From positions 496,001-560,000 of the forward strand of contig JADZDD010000035.1 of NCBI GenBank assembly GCA_020851235.1: 64,000 bases of DNA, in the 5' to 3' direction. The translations under genes were made by a program, and so were the position numbers. Shown here in pieces: positions 21,090 through 29,332 of the stretch. A model generated the notes under the pieces. The model had not been told where the DNA came from and did no database searches. It saw only the letters and a list, made by a program, of their open reading frames with translations. Position 1 is the stretch's first letter, and every line of letters starts with the position of its first letter. Source of the stretch: Burkholderiales bacterium. Lineage in GTDB: Bacteria; Pseudomonadota; Gammaproteobacteria; Burkholderiales; Casimicrobiaceae.

Positions 21090-21203
21090 ACGAGCGCGGT
21101 TGCATTCGGCGATGCCCGACAACGGCAGGACATCCCATCGAATCCCGAGCCTGGCCCGCGCGGGACAGCGAAGCTGTCGCCCGGGTTGCAACGCTCCTCG
21201 GGA
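21090..21203 (-). promoter_or_regulatory. S-adenosylhomocysteine riboswitch of ahcY-metF
   Basis: The minus-strand leader shows the conserved SAH aptamer: CCGAGGAGCGTTGCAAC at the 5' side, then GCCAGGCTCGG closing stem P1, an optional stem (GATG...CATC), and the pseudoknot strand GCAACCGCGCTC near 21090-21105. SAH binding is known to raise expression of SAH-recycling genes. The 5' end at about 21203 fits a start directed by TAGAAT at 21212-21217. About 97 bases separate the aptamer from the ahcY start. Confidence 0.88.
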
Positions 21204-21211
21204 AGACGCGC

Positions 21212-21217
21212 ATTCTA
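21212..21217 (-). promoter_or_regulatory. Candidate -10 element for the ahcY riboswitch transcript
   Basis: Minus-strand TAGAAT matches the sigma-70 -10 box at five of six positions. Transcription would begin near 21205, just before the aptamer's first paired base. No good -35 is visible at 16-18 bases. Confidence 0.45.
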
Positions 21218-21256
21218 CCCGAATCGCGACACACGCCGCGGCGCGCGGAGGATCCC

Positions 21257-21302
21257 TCCAAAAGACCGAGGCCGCCTCGCGTGCGGGCGGCCTCGGGTCT
21301 TG
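21257..21302 (-). terminator. Rho-independent terminator after the 42-residue ORF
   Basis: A long GC-rich stem (AGACC/GGTCT plus GAGGCCGCC/GGCGGCCTC, one bulged G) with a nine-base loop is followed on the minus strand by TTTT. It lies 20 bases past the small ORF's stop and just before the ahcY promoter, so it separates the metK transcript from the ahcY unit. Confidence 0.75.
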
Positions 21303-21322
21303 GCACCGGCGAGCGCGGCGCG

Positions 21323-21451
21323 TCAGTTCTTCTTGATCTTTTCGAGCATCTTGAAGATGCCCTTCGGCGCGCCCACGAACATGCGCTTGAAGGTCTTGGG
21401 AAGGCAGCGCCGCTCGAGCGTATTGCGGCGGGTGCGGGAACGTTCGGCCAT
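21323..21451 (-). CDS. Small basic protein of 42 residues between metK and ahcY
   Basis: Unrecognised small protein. The sequence is rich in Arg and Lys (RSRTRRNTLERRCLP near the start, ending EKIKKN), with one cysteine and no membrane segment. Support for a real gene: ATG at 21451 has AGGA seven bases upstream, the frame ends at a clean stop 20 bases before a strong rho-independent terminator, and it follows a lipoprotein gene in the metK direction after 56 bases. Its charge could suit RNA or membrane-surface binding, but that is a guess. Confidence 0.6.
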   Translation of the reverse strand: MAERSRTRRNTLERRCLPKTFKRMFVGAPKGIFKMLEKIKKN

Positions 21452-21507
21452 GGCGAATCCTGTGAAGGTTGGAGGCGACGCGGGCGCTGCCGGCGCAGGC
21501 CCGTCGA

Positions 21508-22122
21508 TCAATGGGCCCAGTATTTTACGGCACTGGGCGCGCCGCCGCTACCGCTGCCCGCGTTGGGTGGCGGCGGGGTGCCGGGCGCGCCGGCGTTGTC
21601 TGCGGCCGGGCTGCCTTGCGTGCCCGCACTCGCCACCGGGGCACCCATCGTGCTGTTGCCGGCGGAGCGTGCGCTTTGCATTCCCAGCGTGCCGAAATAG
21701 TCGGTCGGAAGACGCAGCGGTGGCCCGACGACGACGGCGTAGCGCACGACGCGCTCCGGCGCGGTGGCAGCCTGCCCGGGCGCCGCGCGCGCGACGAACT
21801 CGAGTGCACCGTCGCCCGGCGCCTTGGCCCGAAAGCGGAACGTCGCCGTGTCGGCAACACCGACGAGCCCCGGCGGCTTCGGCGCCGGCGTGACGTCGGG
21901 TCCACCGATGAGCGCAAGGTTGGGACTCGCCGAGCGCAAGTGCCAACCGGCGCCGGGCGTTGGCTCAACGGGCAGGTTGACGACAAGTGCCGCATCCGCG
22001 CGCATCGCGACGGTGCCTCCTGCGGCAGGCGCCGCCACCTCCTCCCGCTCGAGCGTCGCGCACGAGGCGACCGCGAGCGCGAGCGAGGCACCGATGATCT
22101 TCGCAAGGATGCGTTGCCCCAT
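21508..22122 (-). CDS. Lipoprotein with a possible chagasin-like (I42) domain
   Basis: Predicted lipoprotein of 204 residues with lipobox AVASC-ATL. The mature N-terminal half has a pattern reminiscent of I42/chagasin protease inhibitors: an LPVEPTPGAGWHLR turn where those proteins have NPTTGY, a central strand with FRFRAKAPGDGALEF, then a final YAVVV strand. The C-terminal 60 residues are a Gly/Ala/Pro/Ser-rich tail. The inhibitor assignment is weak. It lies 21 bases after metK and precedes the 42-residue ORF. Confidence 0.65.
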   Translation of the reverse strand: MGQRILAKIIGASLALAVASCATLEREEVAAPAAGGTVAMRADAALVVNLPVEPTPGAGWHLRSASPNLALIGGPDVTPAPKPPGLVGVADTATFRFRAKAPGDGALEFVARAAPGQAATAPERVVRYAVVVGPPLRLPTDYFGTLGMQSARSAGNSTMGAPVASAGTQGSPAADNAGAPGTPPPPNAGSGSGGAPSAVKYWAH

Positions 22123-22143
22123 GACTGGCTCCCGGTGACGACG

Positions 22144-23313
22144 TCAGGCGATCCCGGCCGCGGCCTTGAGCGCCGCCACCTTGTCGGTGCGCTCCCAGGT
22201 GAACTCGGGCTCGTCGCGGCCGAAGTGACCGTACGCCGCGGTCTTGCGATAAATCGGACGCAGCAGGTCGAGCATGCGCACGATCCCTTTCGGCCGCAGG
22301 TCGAACTGCTCGTTGACGAGGGCAGCGATCTTCTCGTCGGCGATCCTGCCGGTCCCTTCGGTGTACACGGTGACGTTCATCGGCCGGGCGACGCCGATCG
22401 CGTAGGCGAGTTGCACCTGGCACTGTCGGGCGAGACCCGCGGCGACGACGTTCTTGGCGACATAGCGCGCGGCGTACGCGGCGGAACGATCGACCTTCGA
22501 CGGATCCTTGCCCGAGAACGCACCGCCACCGTGCGGCGCCGCACCGCCGTAGGTGTCGACGATGATCTTGCGACCGGTGACGCCGGCGTCGCCATGCGGG
22601 CCGCCGATCTCGAAGCGCCCGGTCGGGTTCACGAGGAAGCGCGTGCCGGCGAGCAATTCCGGCGCAAAGACCGGGCGCACGATCTCCTCGACTACCGCTT
22701 CGCCCAGTTCCTTCTGCCTGTCGTTCATCGACGGATCGTGCTGCGTCGAGATCACCACGGTGTCGACCGCCACCGGCTTGCCACCGGCGTAGCGCACGGT
22801 CACCTGCGACTTGGCATCGGGGCGCAGGAACGCGAGGCGGCCGTCGCGGCGCACCTCGGCGTGCCGCTGCATCAGGCGGTGCGCGTAGTAGATGGGAAAC
22901 GGCATCAGTGTCGGCGTCTCGTCGCAGGCGTAGCCGAACATGAGCCCCTGGTCCCCGGCGCCCTGGTTGAGATAGTCGTCGGAGGCACGATCGACGCCCT
23001 GCGCGATGTCGGGGGATTGCTTGCCGTAGCACACCATCACCGCGCAGCCGTCGGCATCGAAGCGCAGCGAAGGATCGTTGTAGCCGATCGCGCGGATCGT
23101 CTCGCGCGCGACGCGCGCGTACTCGACGTTGGCCGTCGTCGTGATCTCGCCGGCCATCACGACGAGGCCGGTGGACACGAGCGTCTCCGCGGCAACGCGG
23201 CCCGTGGGGTCTTGCTCTAGAATCGCGTCGAGGACGGCATCGGAGATCTGGTCGGCGACCTTGTCCGGGTGACCTTCCGACACCGATTCCGACGTGAACA
23301 GGAAATCGCTCAT
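22144..23313 (-). CDS. metK: S-adenosylmethionine synthetase
   Basis: Makes SAM from methionine and ATP. The 389-residue length and motifs are standard: [13 protein letters not shown] for ATP binding, the [12 protein letters not shown] signature, and [19 protein letters not shown] near residue 265. ATG at 23313 starts the conserved [11 protein letters not shown]. With ahcY and metF nearby it completes much of the methyl cycle, but a terminator and separate promoter divide the two units. TAGAAT at 23350 may be its -10. Confidence 0.98.
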   Translation of the reverse strand: MSDFLFTSESVSEGHPDKVADQISDAVLDAILEQDPTGRVAAETLVSTGLVVMAGEITTTANVEYARVARETIRAIGYNDPSLRFDADGCAVMVCYGKQSPDIAQGVDRASDDYLNQGAGDQGLMFGYACDETPTLMPFPIYYAHRLMQRHAEVRRDGRLAFLRPDAKSQVTVRYAGGKPVAVDTVVISTQHDPSMNDRQKELGEAVVEEIVRPVFAPELLAGTRFLVNPTGRFEIGGPHGDAGVTGRKIIVDTYGGAAPHGGGAFSGKDPSKVDRSAAYAARYVAKNVVAAGLARQCQVQLAYAIGVARPMNVTVYTEGTGRIADEKIAALVNEQFDLRPKGIVRMLDLLRPIYRKTAAYGHFGRDEPEFTWERTDKVAALKAAAGIA

Positions 23314-23349
23314 CTTCGAAGTCTTCTCGCGTGCGGTCAAAAGGCGTTG

Positions 23350-23355
23350 ATTCTA
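23350..23355 (-). promoter_or_regulatory. Candidate -10 element for metK
   Basis: Minus-strand TAGAAT (five of six matches) lies 37 bases before the metK ATG in the 97-base gap shared with divergent tsaC. No consensus -35 is seen. Confidence 0.4.
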
Positions 23356-23410
23356 GCAGTTTGCCCATGGCCCCCGGTGCCACGGACGCCGCCGTGCGAG
23401 TCGCCGCGCA

Positions 23411-24394
23411 ATGAACATCGCGCCACCCGACGCGGACACGCTGGCGCGAGCGGTGACGCTGCTTCGGCGCGGTGAACTCGTCGCCTTTCCCACCGAGACC
23501 GTCTACGGTCTTGGCGCCGACGCCGAGAACCCGCGCGGCGTGCGTGCGATCTTCGCAGCCAAGGGGCGGCCCGCCGATCATCCGGTGATCGTGCACGCGG
23601 CGGACACCGCGCATGCCCGCGTCTGGGCACGCGCCTTTCCGCCAGCGGCCGAAGCACTCGCCCACGCCTTCTGGCCGGGCCCCCTGACGCTCATCGTGCC
23701 GCGCGCCGCGCGTGCCACCGACGATCTCACCGGCGGGCAGGATCGCGTCGGGCTGCGGGTGCCGTCGCATCCGGTCGCGCGCGCGCTGCTGCAGGCCTTC
23801 CACGCGGAGGGCGGCCACGGCGTCGCGGCGCCGTCGGCCAATCGCTTCGGGCGGATCTCGCCCACGACCGCGCAGCACGTCCGCGACGACCTGGGCGATG
23901 CGGTGGCGCTCATCGTCGACGGCGGCGCCTGCGCCGTCGGCATCGAGAGCACGATCGTCGCGTTCGACGACGATGCGCCAGTGCTCCTGCGTCCGGGCGG
24001 CATCGCGGTGGGCGAGCTTGCGCGCGTCCTCGGCCGCACGCCCGCACTTCCGGGAGTCGACGCGCCCCGAGCGTCGGGAACCCTTGCCTCGCACTACGCG
24101 CCGCGCACGCCGGCTCGCCTCGTCAGTGCCGCAGCGCTCGCACGCGCCACGCCCGAGCACGCCGCGGTTCTCGCGCGCACGGTGGCGCGGCCGGCGCGCT
24201 TTGCCGGCGCGTGGATCGACGCGCCGCAGACGGCAGCCGACTACGCTCGCGCCCTGTACGCGAACCTGCGCCGGCTCGACACCGCCGGCGCGCGCGAGAT
24301 CGTCATCGAAGCGCCGCCGGACGCCCGCGCCTGGCTCGCGGTGCGCGATCGCGTGCAGCGTGCGGTGCACGCCACGGACGACGACCGCAACTGA
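23411..24394 (+). CDS. L-threonylcarbamoyladenylate synthase (Sua5 type)
   Basis: Makes the threonylcarbamoyl-AMP intermediate for t6A modification of ANN-decoding tRNAs. The 327-residue length shows the two-domain Sua5 form rather than the shorter TsaC. The N-terminal YrdC domain has PTETVYGLGADA, KGRPADHPVIVH and SANRFGRISPT. A linker with SGTLASHYAPRTP leads to the C-terminal Sua5 domain. It is divergent from metK and followed after 50 bases by glycerate kinase. Confidence 0.95.
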   Translation: MNIAPPDADTLARAVTLLRRGELVAFPTETVYGLGADAENPRGVRAIFAAKGRPADHPVIVHAADTAHARVWARAFPPAAEALAHAFWPGPLTLIVPRAARATDDLTGGQDRVGLRVPSHPVARALLQAFHAEGGHGVAAPSANRFGRISPTTAQHVRDDLGDAVALIVDGGACAVGIESTIVAFDDDAPVLLRPGGIAVGELARVLGRTPALPGVDAPRASGTLASHYAPRTPARLVSAAALARATPEHAAVLARTVARPARFAGAWIDAPQTAADYARALYANLRRLDTAGAREIVIEAPPDARAWLAVRDRVQRAVHATDDDRN

Positions 24395-24444
24395 CGCCGC
24401 GCGGCACGCGCGACCTCGCGAGCGCTTTCCCTGCCCATCCCATC

Positions 24445-25620
24445 GTGCGCATCGTCCTCGCCCCCGACTCGTTCAAGGGCTCGTTGCCCGCCCCCGAGGT
24501 CTGCGCCGCGCTGGCGCGCGGCCTGTCGCACGTGCTGCCCGAGGCGACGATCCTGGCGCGACCTATGGCCGATGGCGGCGAGGGCACGCTCGATGCGATC
24601 CTCGCCGCGGCGCCGGCCGGCGCACGCCGCGAAACCGCGCGGGTCACCGGCGCCGGCGGTGAACCCGTCGTGGCGGCGTATGGCCTCGTCGACCACGCCG
24701 GCGCGCCGACCGCGGTCATCGAAGTGGCGCAGGTCGTGGGGATCACCGACGACGCCGCCATGCGCGTCCCGGTACGCTCGCGCTCGACCCGCGGTCTGGG
24801 ACAGTTGCTGCGCATCCTCCTCGACCGTGGCGTGCGGCGCTTCCTCGTGGGACTGGGAGGAAGCAGCACCAATGATGGCGGCAGCGGCCTCCTCGCCGCG
24901 CTCGGCGTCGAGCTCACCGACGCAAAGGGCGCGCCCGTGGCACCGACACCCGATGGCCTCGCCGCGCTCGCGCGCGTGGCGACGACCGGCTTCGATGCCC
25001 GGCTCGCGCACTGCGAGATCCGGATCCTGTCGGACGTCAACAACCCGCTCGTCGGCCCGCTCGGTGCAACCGCGATCTTCGGACCGCAAAAGGGCGTGCG
25101 CTCCGACGAGGTCGCCTCCATCGACGCCACGCTCGATGCGTTCGCCCGCAGGGCGCAGGACGCTTTCGGCCGCGCGGTCGCCGAGCGCCCGGGCGCCGGC
25201 GCAGCCGGCGGACTGGGCTTCGCCTTCCAGCTCGTCGGCGGCGTCGTGCAATCGGGGGCCGAGGTGGTGGCCGAGGTCGTGGGCCTCGACGCGGCGCTGT
25301 CCGATGCCGACTGGGCGCTCACCGGCGAAGGGCGCAGCGACCGGCAGACGCTCCTCGCCAAGGCGCCGTTCGTCGTGGCGCAGCACGCGGCGAAGTTCGA
25401 CGTCCCGGTCACCCTCGTTTCCGGCGCGGTCGATGCCGCCGCGCTCGATGCACTCGGTGCGCACTTCGCCGGATGCTTCGGGCTTGCCGACGGACCCATG
25501 GATCTTGCGAGCTCGATGGCCCACGGCGCGGCACTGCTCGAGGCGCGCGCCGCGAACCTCGCCCGGCTCCTGCGCGCGCACCGGATCCGCCGCACCGGCG
25601 CGCGTCGCGACACGGCGTAG
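24445..25620 (+). CDS. Glycerate kinase (GlxK/GarK family)
   Basis: Phosphorylates D-glycerate, most likely to 2-phosphoglycerate as in the GarK/GlxK family. From GTG 24445 it has 391 residues, normal for the family, starting VRIVLAPDSFKGS. Other motifs are MADGGEGTLD and the glycine-rich GLGGSSTNDGGSG. Upstream in-frame codons lie inside tsaC and add unrelated sequence. The enzyme could carry carbon from glyoxylate, and so from oxalate, into the lower glycolytic pathway; the oxalate operon is close by. No glyoxylate carboligase is in the window. Confidence 0.93.
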   Translation: MRIVLAPDSFKGSLPAPEVCAALARGLSHVLPEATILARPMADGGEGTLDAILAAAPAGARRETARVTGAGGEPVVAAYGLVDHAGAPTAVIEVAQVVGITDDAAMRVPVRSRSTRGLGQLLRILLDRGVRRFLVGLGGSSTNDGGSGLLAALGVELTDAKGAPVAPTPDGLAALARVATTGFDARLAHCEIRILSDVNNPLVGPLGATAIFGPQKGVRSDEVASIDATLDAFARRAQDAFGRAVAERPGAGAAGGLGFAFQLVGGVVQSGAEVVAEVVGLDAALSDADWALTGEGRSDRQTLLAKAPFVVAQHAAKFDVPVTLVSGAVDAAALDALGAHFAGCFGLADGPMDLASSMAHGAALLEARAANLARLLRAHRIRRTGARRDTA

Positions 25621-25703
25621 CGCGCCGCGGCACGTGTCGCGGCGTATGAAATAATCGTTTGCCGTCACGGGCCCGACGCCGGCCCTCACGCGCCGAGCCT
25701 GCC

Positions 25704-27200
25704 ATGGACGCCAATCTCTATTCACTCATCGCGCGGCATGCCCCGCCCGGCGGCAGCGCGCCCTGCATCCTCGAGCCGGGTGGCCCGGTCGTGCATTACG
25801 ACCAGCTCTTCGCGGCGTCGGCGCGGATCGCGCACGCTCTCGTCGCGGCCGGTTGCGTGCCGGGCGATCGCGTCGCCGTCCAGGTCGACAAGCACTGGCA
25901 CGTGCTCGCCCTCTATCTCGCGTGCCTGCGCGCGGGCCTCGTCTACCTGCCGCTCAACACCGGCTACCAGCGCAGCGAACTCGAGTACTTCTTCGCTGAC
26001 GCGAGGCCGCGCGTGATCGTCTGCCAGCCGGATCGGTTGGGCGCGATCGCCGCCGGACAGCGCGAGGCGACGGTGCTGACGCTGGCCGAACTCATGGACC
26101 GCGCCGCCGATCACCCCGCGGCACTCGAACCGGTGCCGCGGGGCCCCGACGATCTCGCGGCGATCCTCTACACGTCGGGCACGACCGGCCGCTCCAAGGG
26201 CGCGATGATCACGCATCGCAACCTCGCGTCTAACGCGCTCGCGCTCGTCGAGGAATGGGGCTTCACGCGCGGAGACGTGCTCCTGCACGCGCTGCCGATC
26301 TACCACGTGCACGGGCTCTTCGTCGCCACGCACTGCGTGCTGCTCTCGGGCGCGCGGATGCTGTGGCTGCCCAGGTTCGATGCGCGCGAGGTGGCCGCGC
26401 TCCTGCCGCGCGCCACGGTGATGATGGGCGTGCCGACCTTCTACACGCGGCTCCTCGCCGAGCCGACGTTCCATCGTGACGGTTGCAGCACGATCCGGCT
26501 CTTCGTCTCGGGTTCGGCGCCGCTGCTCGCGGAGACCTTCCAGGCGTTCGAGGCGCGGACCGGACACGCGATCCTCGAGCGCTACGGCATGACCGAAGCG
26601 GGCATGATCACGTCCAACCTGCTCGCCGGACCGCGCGTCGCCGGTACCGTCGGACCGCCGCTGCCGGGCATCGACGTCCGCATCGTCGACGAGCACGGCG
26701 TGCCGTGCGTCGGGGACGCGATCGGGGGAGTCGAGGTGCGCGGCCCGAACCTCTTCGCGGGCTACTGGCAGATGCCGGAGAAGACAAAGGCGGAATTCAC
26801 CGCCGATGGCTACTTTCGAACCGGCGACGTCGGGCAATGGGCCGACGTCGGAGCGCAGCGTCCGTACCTGCGCATCGTCGGCCGCGCCAGGGACCTCATC
26901 ATCACCGGCGGGCTCAACGTCTACCCGAAGGAGATCGAGGAACGCATCGACGCGCTGGAAGGCGTCGTGGAGTCGGCGGTGGTCGGCATCCCCGACTCCG
27001 ACTTCGGCGAGGCCGTGGCCGCGGTCGTCGTCCGCCGCCCCGGCGCAGTGCTCACCGAGGCCGACGTGATCGGCGCCCTCACGGGCGAGATCGCGCGCTT
27101 CAAACTGCCCAAGCGCGTGATCTTCGTCGACGACCTGCCGCGCAATGCGATGGGCAAGGTGCAAAAGGCCGTGCTGCGAGAGCGCTTCGCCGCGCCGTAG
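25704..27200 (+). CDS. matB: Malonyl-CoA synthetase
   Basis: Adenylate-forming ligase that activates malonate (or methylmalonate) to its CoA thioester. The 498-residue protein closely follows characterised MatB proteins along its length: YTSGTTGRSKGAM ATP loop, HALPIYHVHGLF, LERYGMTEAGM, ITGGLNVYPKEIE and the catalytic-lysine tail GKVQKAVLRE. ATG at 25704 begins MDANLYSL. It is convergent with tctA, 13 bases away. A malonate activator next to an oxalate operon suggests shared use of short dicarboxylates. Confidence 0.92.
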   Translation: MDANLYSLIARHAPPGGSAPCILEPGGPVVHYDQLFAASARIAHALVAAGCVPGDRVAVQVDKHWHVLALYLACLRAGLVYLPLNTGYQRSELEYFFADARPRVIVCQPDRLGAIAAGQREATVLTLAELMDRAADHPAALEPVPRGPDDLAAILYTSGTTGRSKGAMITHRNLASNALALVEEWGFTRGDVLLHALPIYHVHGLFVATHCVLLSGARMLWLPRFDAREVAALLPRATVMMGVPTFYTRLLAEPTFHRDGCSTIRLFVSGSAPLLAETFQAFEARTGHAILERYGMTEAGMITSNLLAGPRVAGTVGPPLPGIDVRIVDEHGVPCVGDAIGGVEVRGPNLFAGYWQMPEKTKAEFTADGYFRTGDVGQWADVGAQRPYLRIVGRARDLIITGGLNVYPKEIEERIDALEGVVESAVVGIPDSDFGEAVAAVVVRRPGAVLTEADVIGALTGEIARFKLPKRVIFVDDLPRNAMGKVQKAVLRERFAAP

Positions 27201-27213
27201 CGCGGCACGCCCG

Positions 27214-28725
27214 CTACGCCCCCGTTCCTGCCGGCCGCCCGCGGGCGCGTTCGCGCAGTGCGACCATCATCGGCCACAGCAGGATCACGATGCCGAGCGT
27301 GACGATCGATCCGACGAGCCAGTTCGACCAGAACACGCCGACGTTTCCGCCGGACACCAGCATCGACTGCCGGAACGCCGTCTCGGCCATGTCGCCCAGC
27401 ACGAGCGCGAGCACGAAGGGCGCGAGCGGGTACTTGAGCTTCTTGAAGACGTAACCCACGACGCCGAAGACGACCATCATCACGACGTCGAACATGTTGT
27501 TGTGGACCGTGTACGCGCCGATGGCACAGATCACGACGATGATCGGCGCGATGATCGCGAACGGGATGCGCAGGATCGACGCCCACCACGGCACGGTCGT
27601 GAGGACGACGAGGAGCCCGACGATATTGCCGAGATACATCGAGGCGATGAGGCCCCAGACGAAGTCCTTCTTCTCGACGAAGAGGAGCGGGCCGGGCTGC
27701 AGGCCCCAGATGAGGAGACCGCCCAAGAGCACCGCCGCGGTCGGCGAGCCCGGAATTCCCAGGGTCAGCATCGGCAGCAGCGCGCTCGTGCCGGCGGCGT
27801 GCGCCGCGGTCTCCGGCGCGACGACCCCCTCGATCTCGCCCTCGCCGAACTTTTCCTTCCGCTTGGCGAAGCGGCGCGCCATGCCGTAGCTCATGAACGA
27901 TGCCGGAGTGGCGCCGCCCGGCGTGATGCCCATCCAGCAGCCGATGACGCAGGAGCGCAGCGACGTCGCCCAGTAGCGCGGCAACTCGGCCCAGGTCTTC
28001 AGGACGACCTTGGGGTCGATGCGGCCGCTCTTGCCCTTGAAGGAAAGGCCCTCTTCCATCGTGAGGAAGATCTCACCCAGGCCGAAGAGCCCGATGACCG
28101 CGATGAGGAAGTCGAATCCCTGCAGAAGCGTCGGCAGGCCGTAGGTCATGCGCAGCGTGCCGGTGACGGTGTCGATCCCCACCGCAGCGAGCGCGAAGCC
28201 GATCATCATCGACGCGATCGTCTTCACCGGCGGCTCGCGGCCCATGCCGACGAAGCTCGCGAAGGTGAGGAACTGGATCGCGAAATACTCGGGGGGTCCG
28301 AACTGCAGTGCGAATTTCGCGACGAGCGGCGCGAGGAACGTGATGAGGACGATGGCGAAGAAGGCGCCGACGAACGACGACGTGAACGCGGCGGTGAGGG
28401 CCTCGCCGGCGCGTCCCTTCTGCGCCATCGGGTACCCGTCGAAGGTCGTTGCCACCGACCACGGCTCACCGGGAATGTTGAACAGCACCGAGGTGATCGC
28501 GCCGCCGAACAGCGCGCCCCAGTAGATGCACGAGAGCATGATGATCGCCGAGGTCGGCGGCATCGAGAACGTCAGCGGCAGCAGGATCGCGATGCCGTTG
28601 GCGCCGCCCAGTCCGGGCAGCACGCCGATCAGCACGCCGAGCAGGATGCCGACGAACATGAAGACCGTGTTCTTCCACGTCAGCGCGACCGCAAAACCAT
28701 GCATCAGGTTGCCGATGTCTTCCAC
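27214..28725 (-). CDS. tctA: Tripartite tricarboxylate transporter large membrane subunit TctA
   Basis: Large membrane subunit of a TTT-type secondary transporter, 503 residues and about 12 hydrophobic segments. The family signature LPGLGGANGIAILLPL is near residue 36, and LTLGIPGSPTAAVLLGG stands near residue 320. It imports a carboxylate delivered by the binding protein. It is the last gene of the oxc-frc-ligase-tctCBA run, 84 bases after tctB. Location suggests oxalate or a related diacid as substrate; the sequence alone cannot tell. Confidence 0.95.
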   Translation of the reverse strand: MEDIGNLMHGFAVALTWKNTVFMFVGILLGVLIGVLPGLGGANGIAILLPLTFSMPPTSAIIMLSCIYWGALFGGAITSVLFNIPGEPWSVATTFDGYPMAQKGRAGEALTAAFTSSFVGAFFAIVLITFLAPLVAKFALQFGPPEYFAIQFLTFASFVGMGREPPVKTIASMMIGFALAAVGIDTVTGTLRMTYGLPTLLQGFDFLIAVIGLFGLGEIFLTMEEGLSFKGKSGRIDPKVVLKTWAELPRYWATSLRSCVIGCWMGITPGGATPASFMSYGMARRFAKRKEKFGEGEIEGVVAPETAAHAAGTSALLPMLTLGIPGSPTAAVLLGGLLIWGLQPGPLLFVEKKDFVWGLIASMYLGNIVGLLVVLTTVPWWASILRIPFAIIAPIIVVICAIGAYTVHNNMFDVVMMVVFGVVGYVFKKLKYPLAPFVLALVLGDMAETAFRQSMLVSGGNVGVFWSNWLVGSIVTLGIVILLWPMMVALRERARGRPAGTGA

Positions 28726-28809
28726 GCCTATCCCTCGTCAATACGGGCGCATGACACGCACCACCGGGTGGTTGAAGCTCGATCGCGCACCGTGCGCGAC
28801 CCGCGATTG

Positions 28810-29322
28810 CTAGTAACCGAGCAGGTGCTCGACCGGCCCCTTGGGCAACGGCACGAGAAACCAGATTTCGAACAGCACGAACAACGCGACCGGCACGGAA
28901 ACGCTGATCAGCAGCGTGGGAAGCCAGCGGTACTTGCCCTGGAACAGCATGAAGCCGGCGATGAAGATTATCGACGACACGTAGATCCCGATGAGACCGA
29001 TCAGGATCACGTAGCCGATGGTCGGCAGGACCATGGCGAGGACCGGCTTGAAATCCTGCAGCGTCACGAAGACCTTGGCCCCATCCTGGCGCCAGCGACG
29101 GGCCTGCTGGAACGCGACCCACAGGCCGCAGGCGATCAGGATCCAGCCGATGATGTTGGGAAAATATCCCGACTGCGGGCCGTCCTCGGCCCACGCGGCA
29201 CCCACGCGATGGCTGTCGACCACCGCGAGGAGGCCGAGAAGGGCGATGAGCAAGCCCACCGCCACCTCCATCCACCGGGTCTGGATCACTGCGCCCGGCG
29301 ACGCGTCGTTCTTCTCGGCCAT
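28810..29322 (-). CDS. tctB: Tripartite tricarboxylate transporter small membrane subunit TctB
   Basis: Small membrane subunit of the TTT transporter, 170 residues with four predicted helices (about residues 17-36, 50-68, 92-130 as a pair, 138-160). The first-helix pattern and GYFPNIIGWIL match the family. ATG at 29322 gives the usual short cytosolic start. It lies 10 bases after tctC and forms one unit with tctC and tctA. Confidence 0.93.
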   Translation of the reverse strand: MAEKNDASPGAVIQTRWMEVAVGLLIALLGLLAVVDSHRVGAAWAEDGPQSGYFPNIIGWILIACGLWVAFQQARRWRQDGAKVFVTLQDFKPVLAMVLPTIGYVILIGLIGIYVSSIIFIAGFMLFQGKYRWLPTLLISVSVPVALFVLFEIWFLVPLPKGPVEHLLGY

Positions 29323-29332
29323 GTGGCACCCC

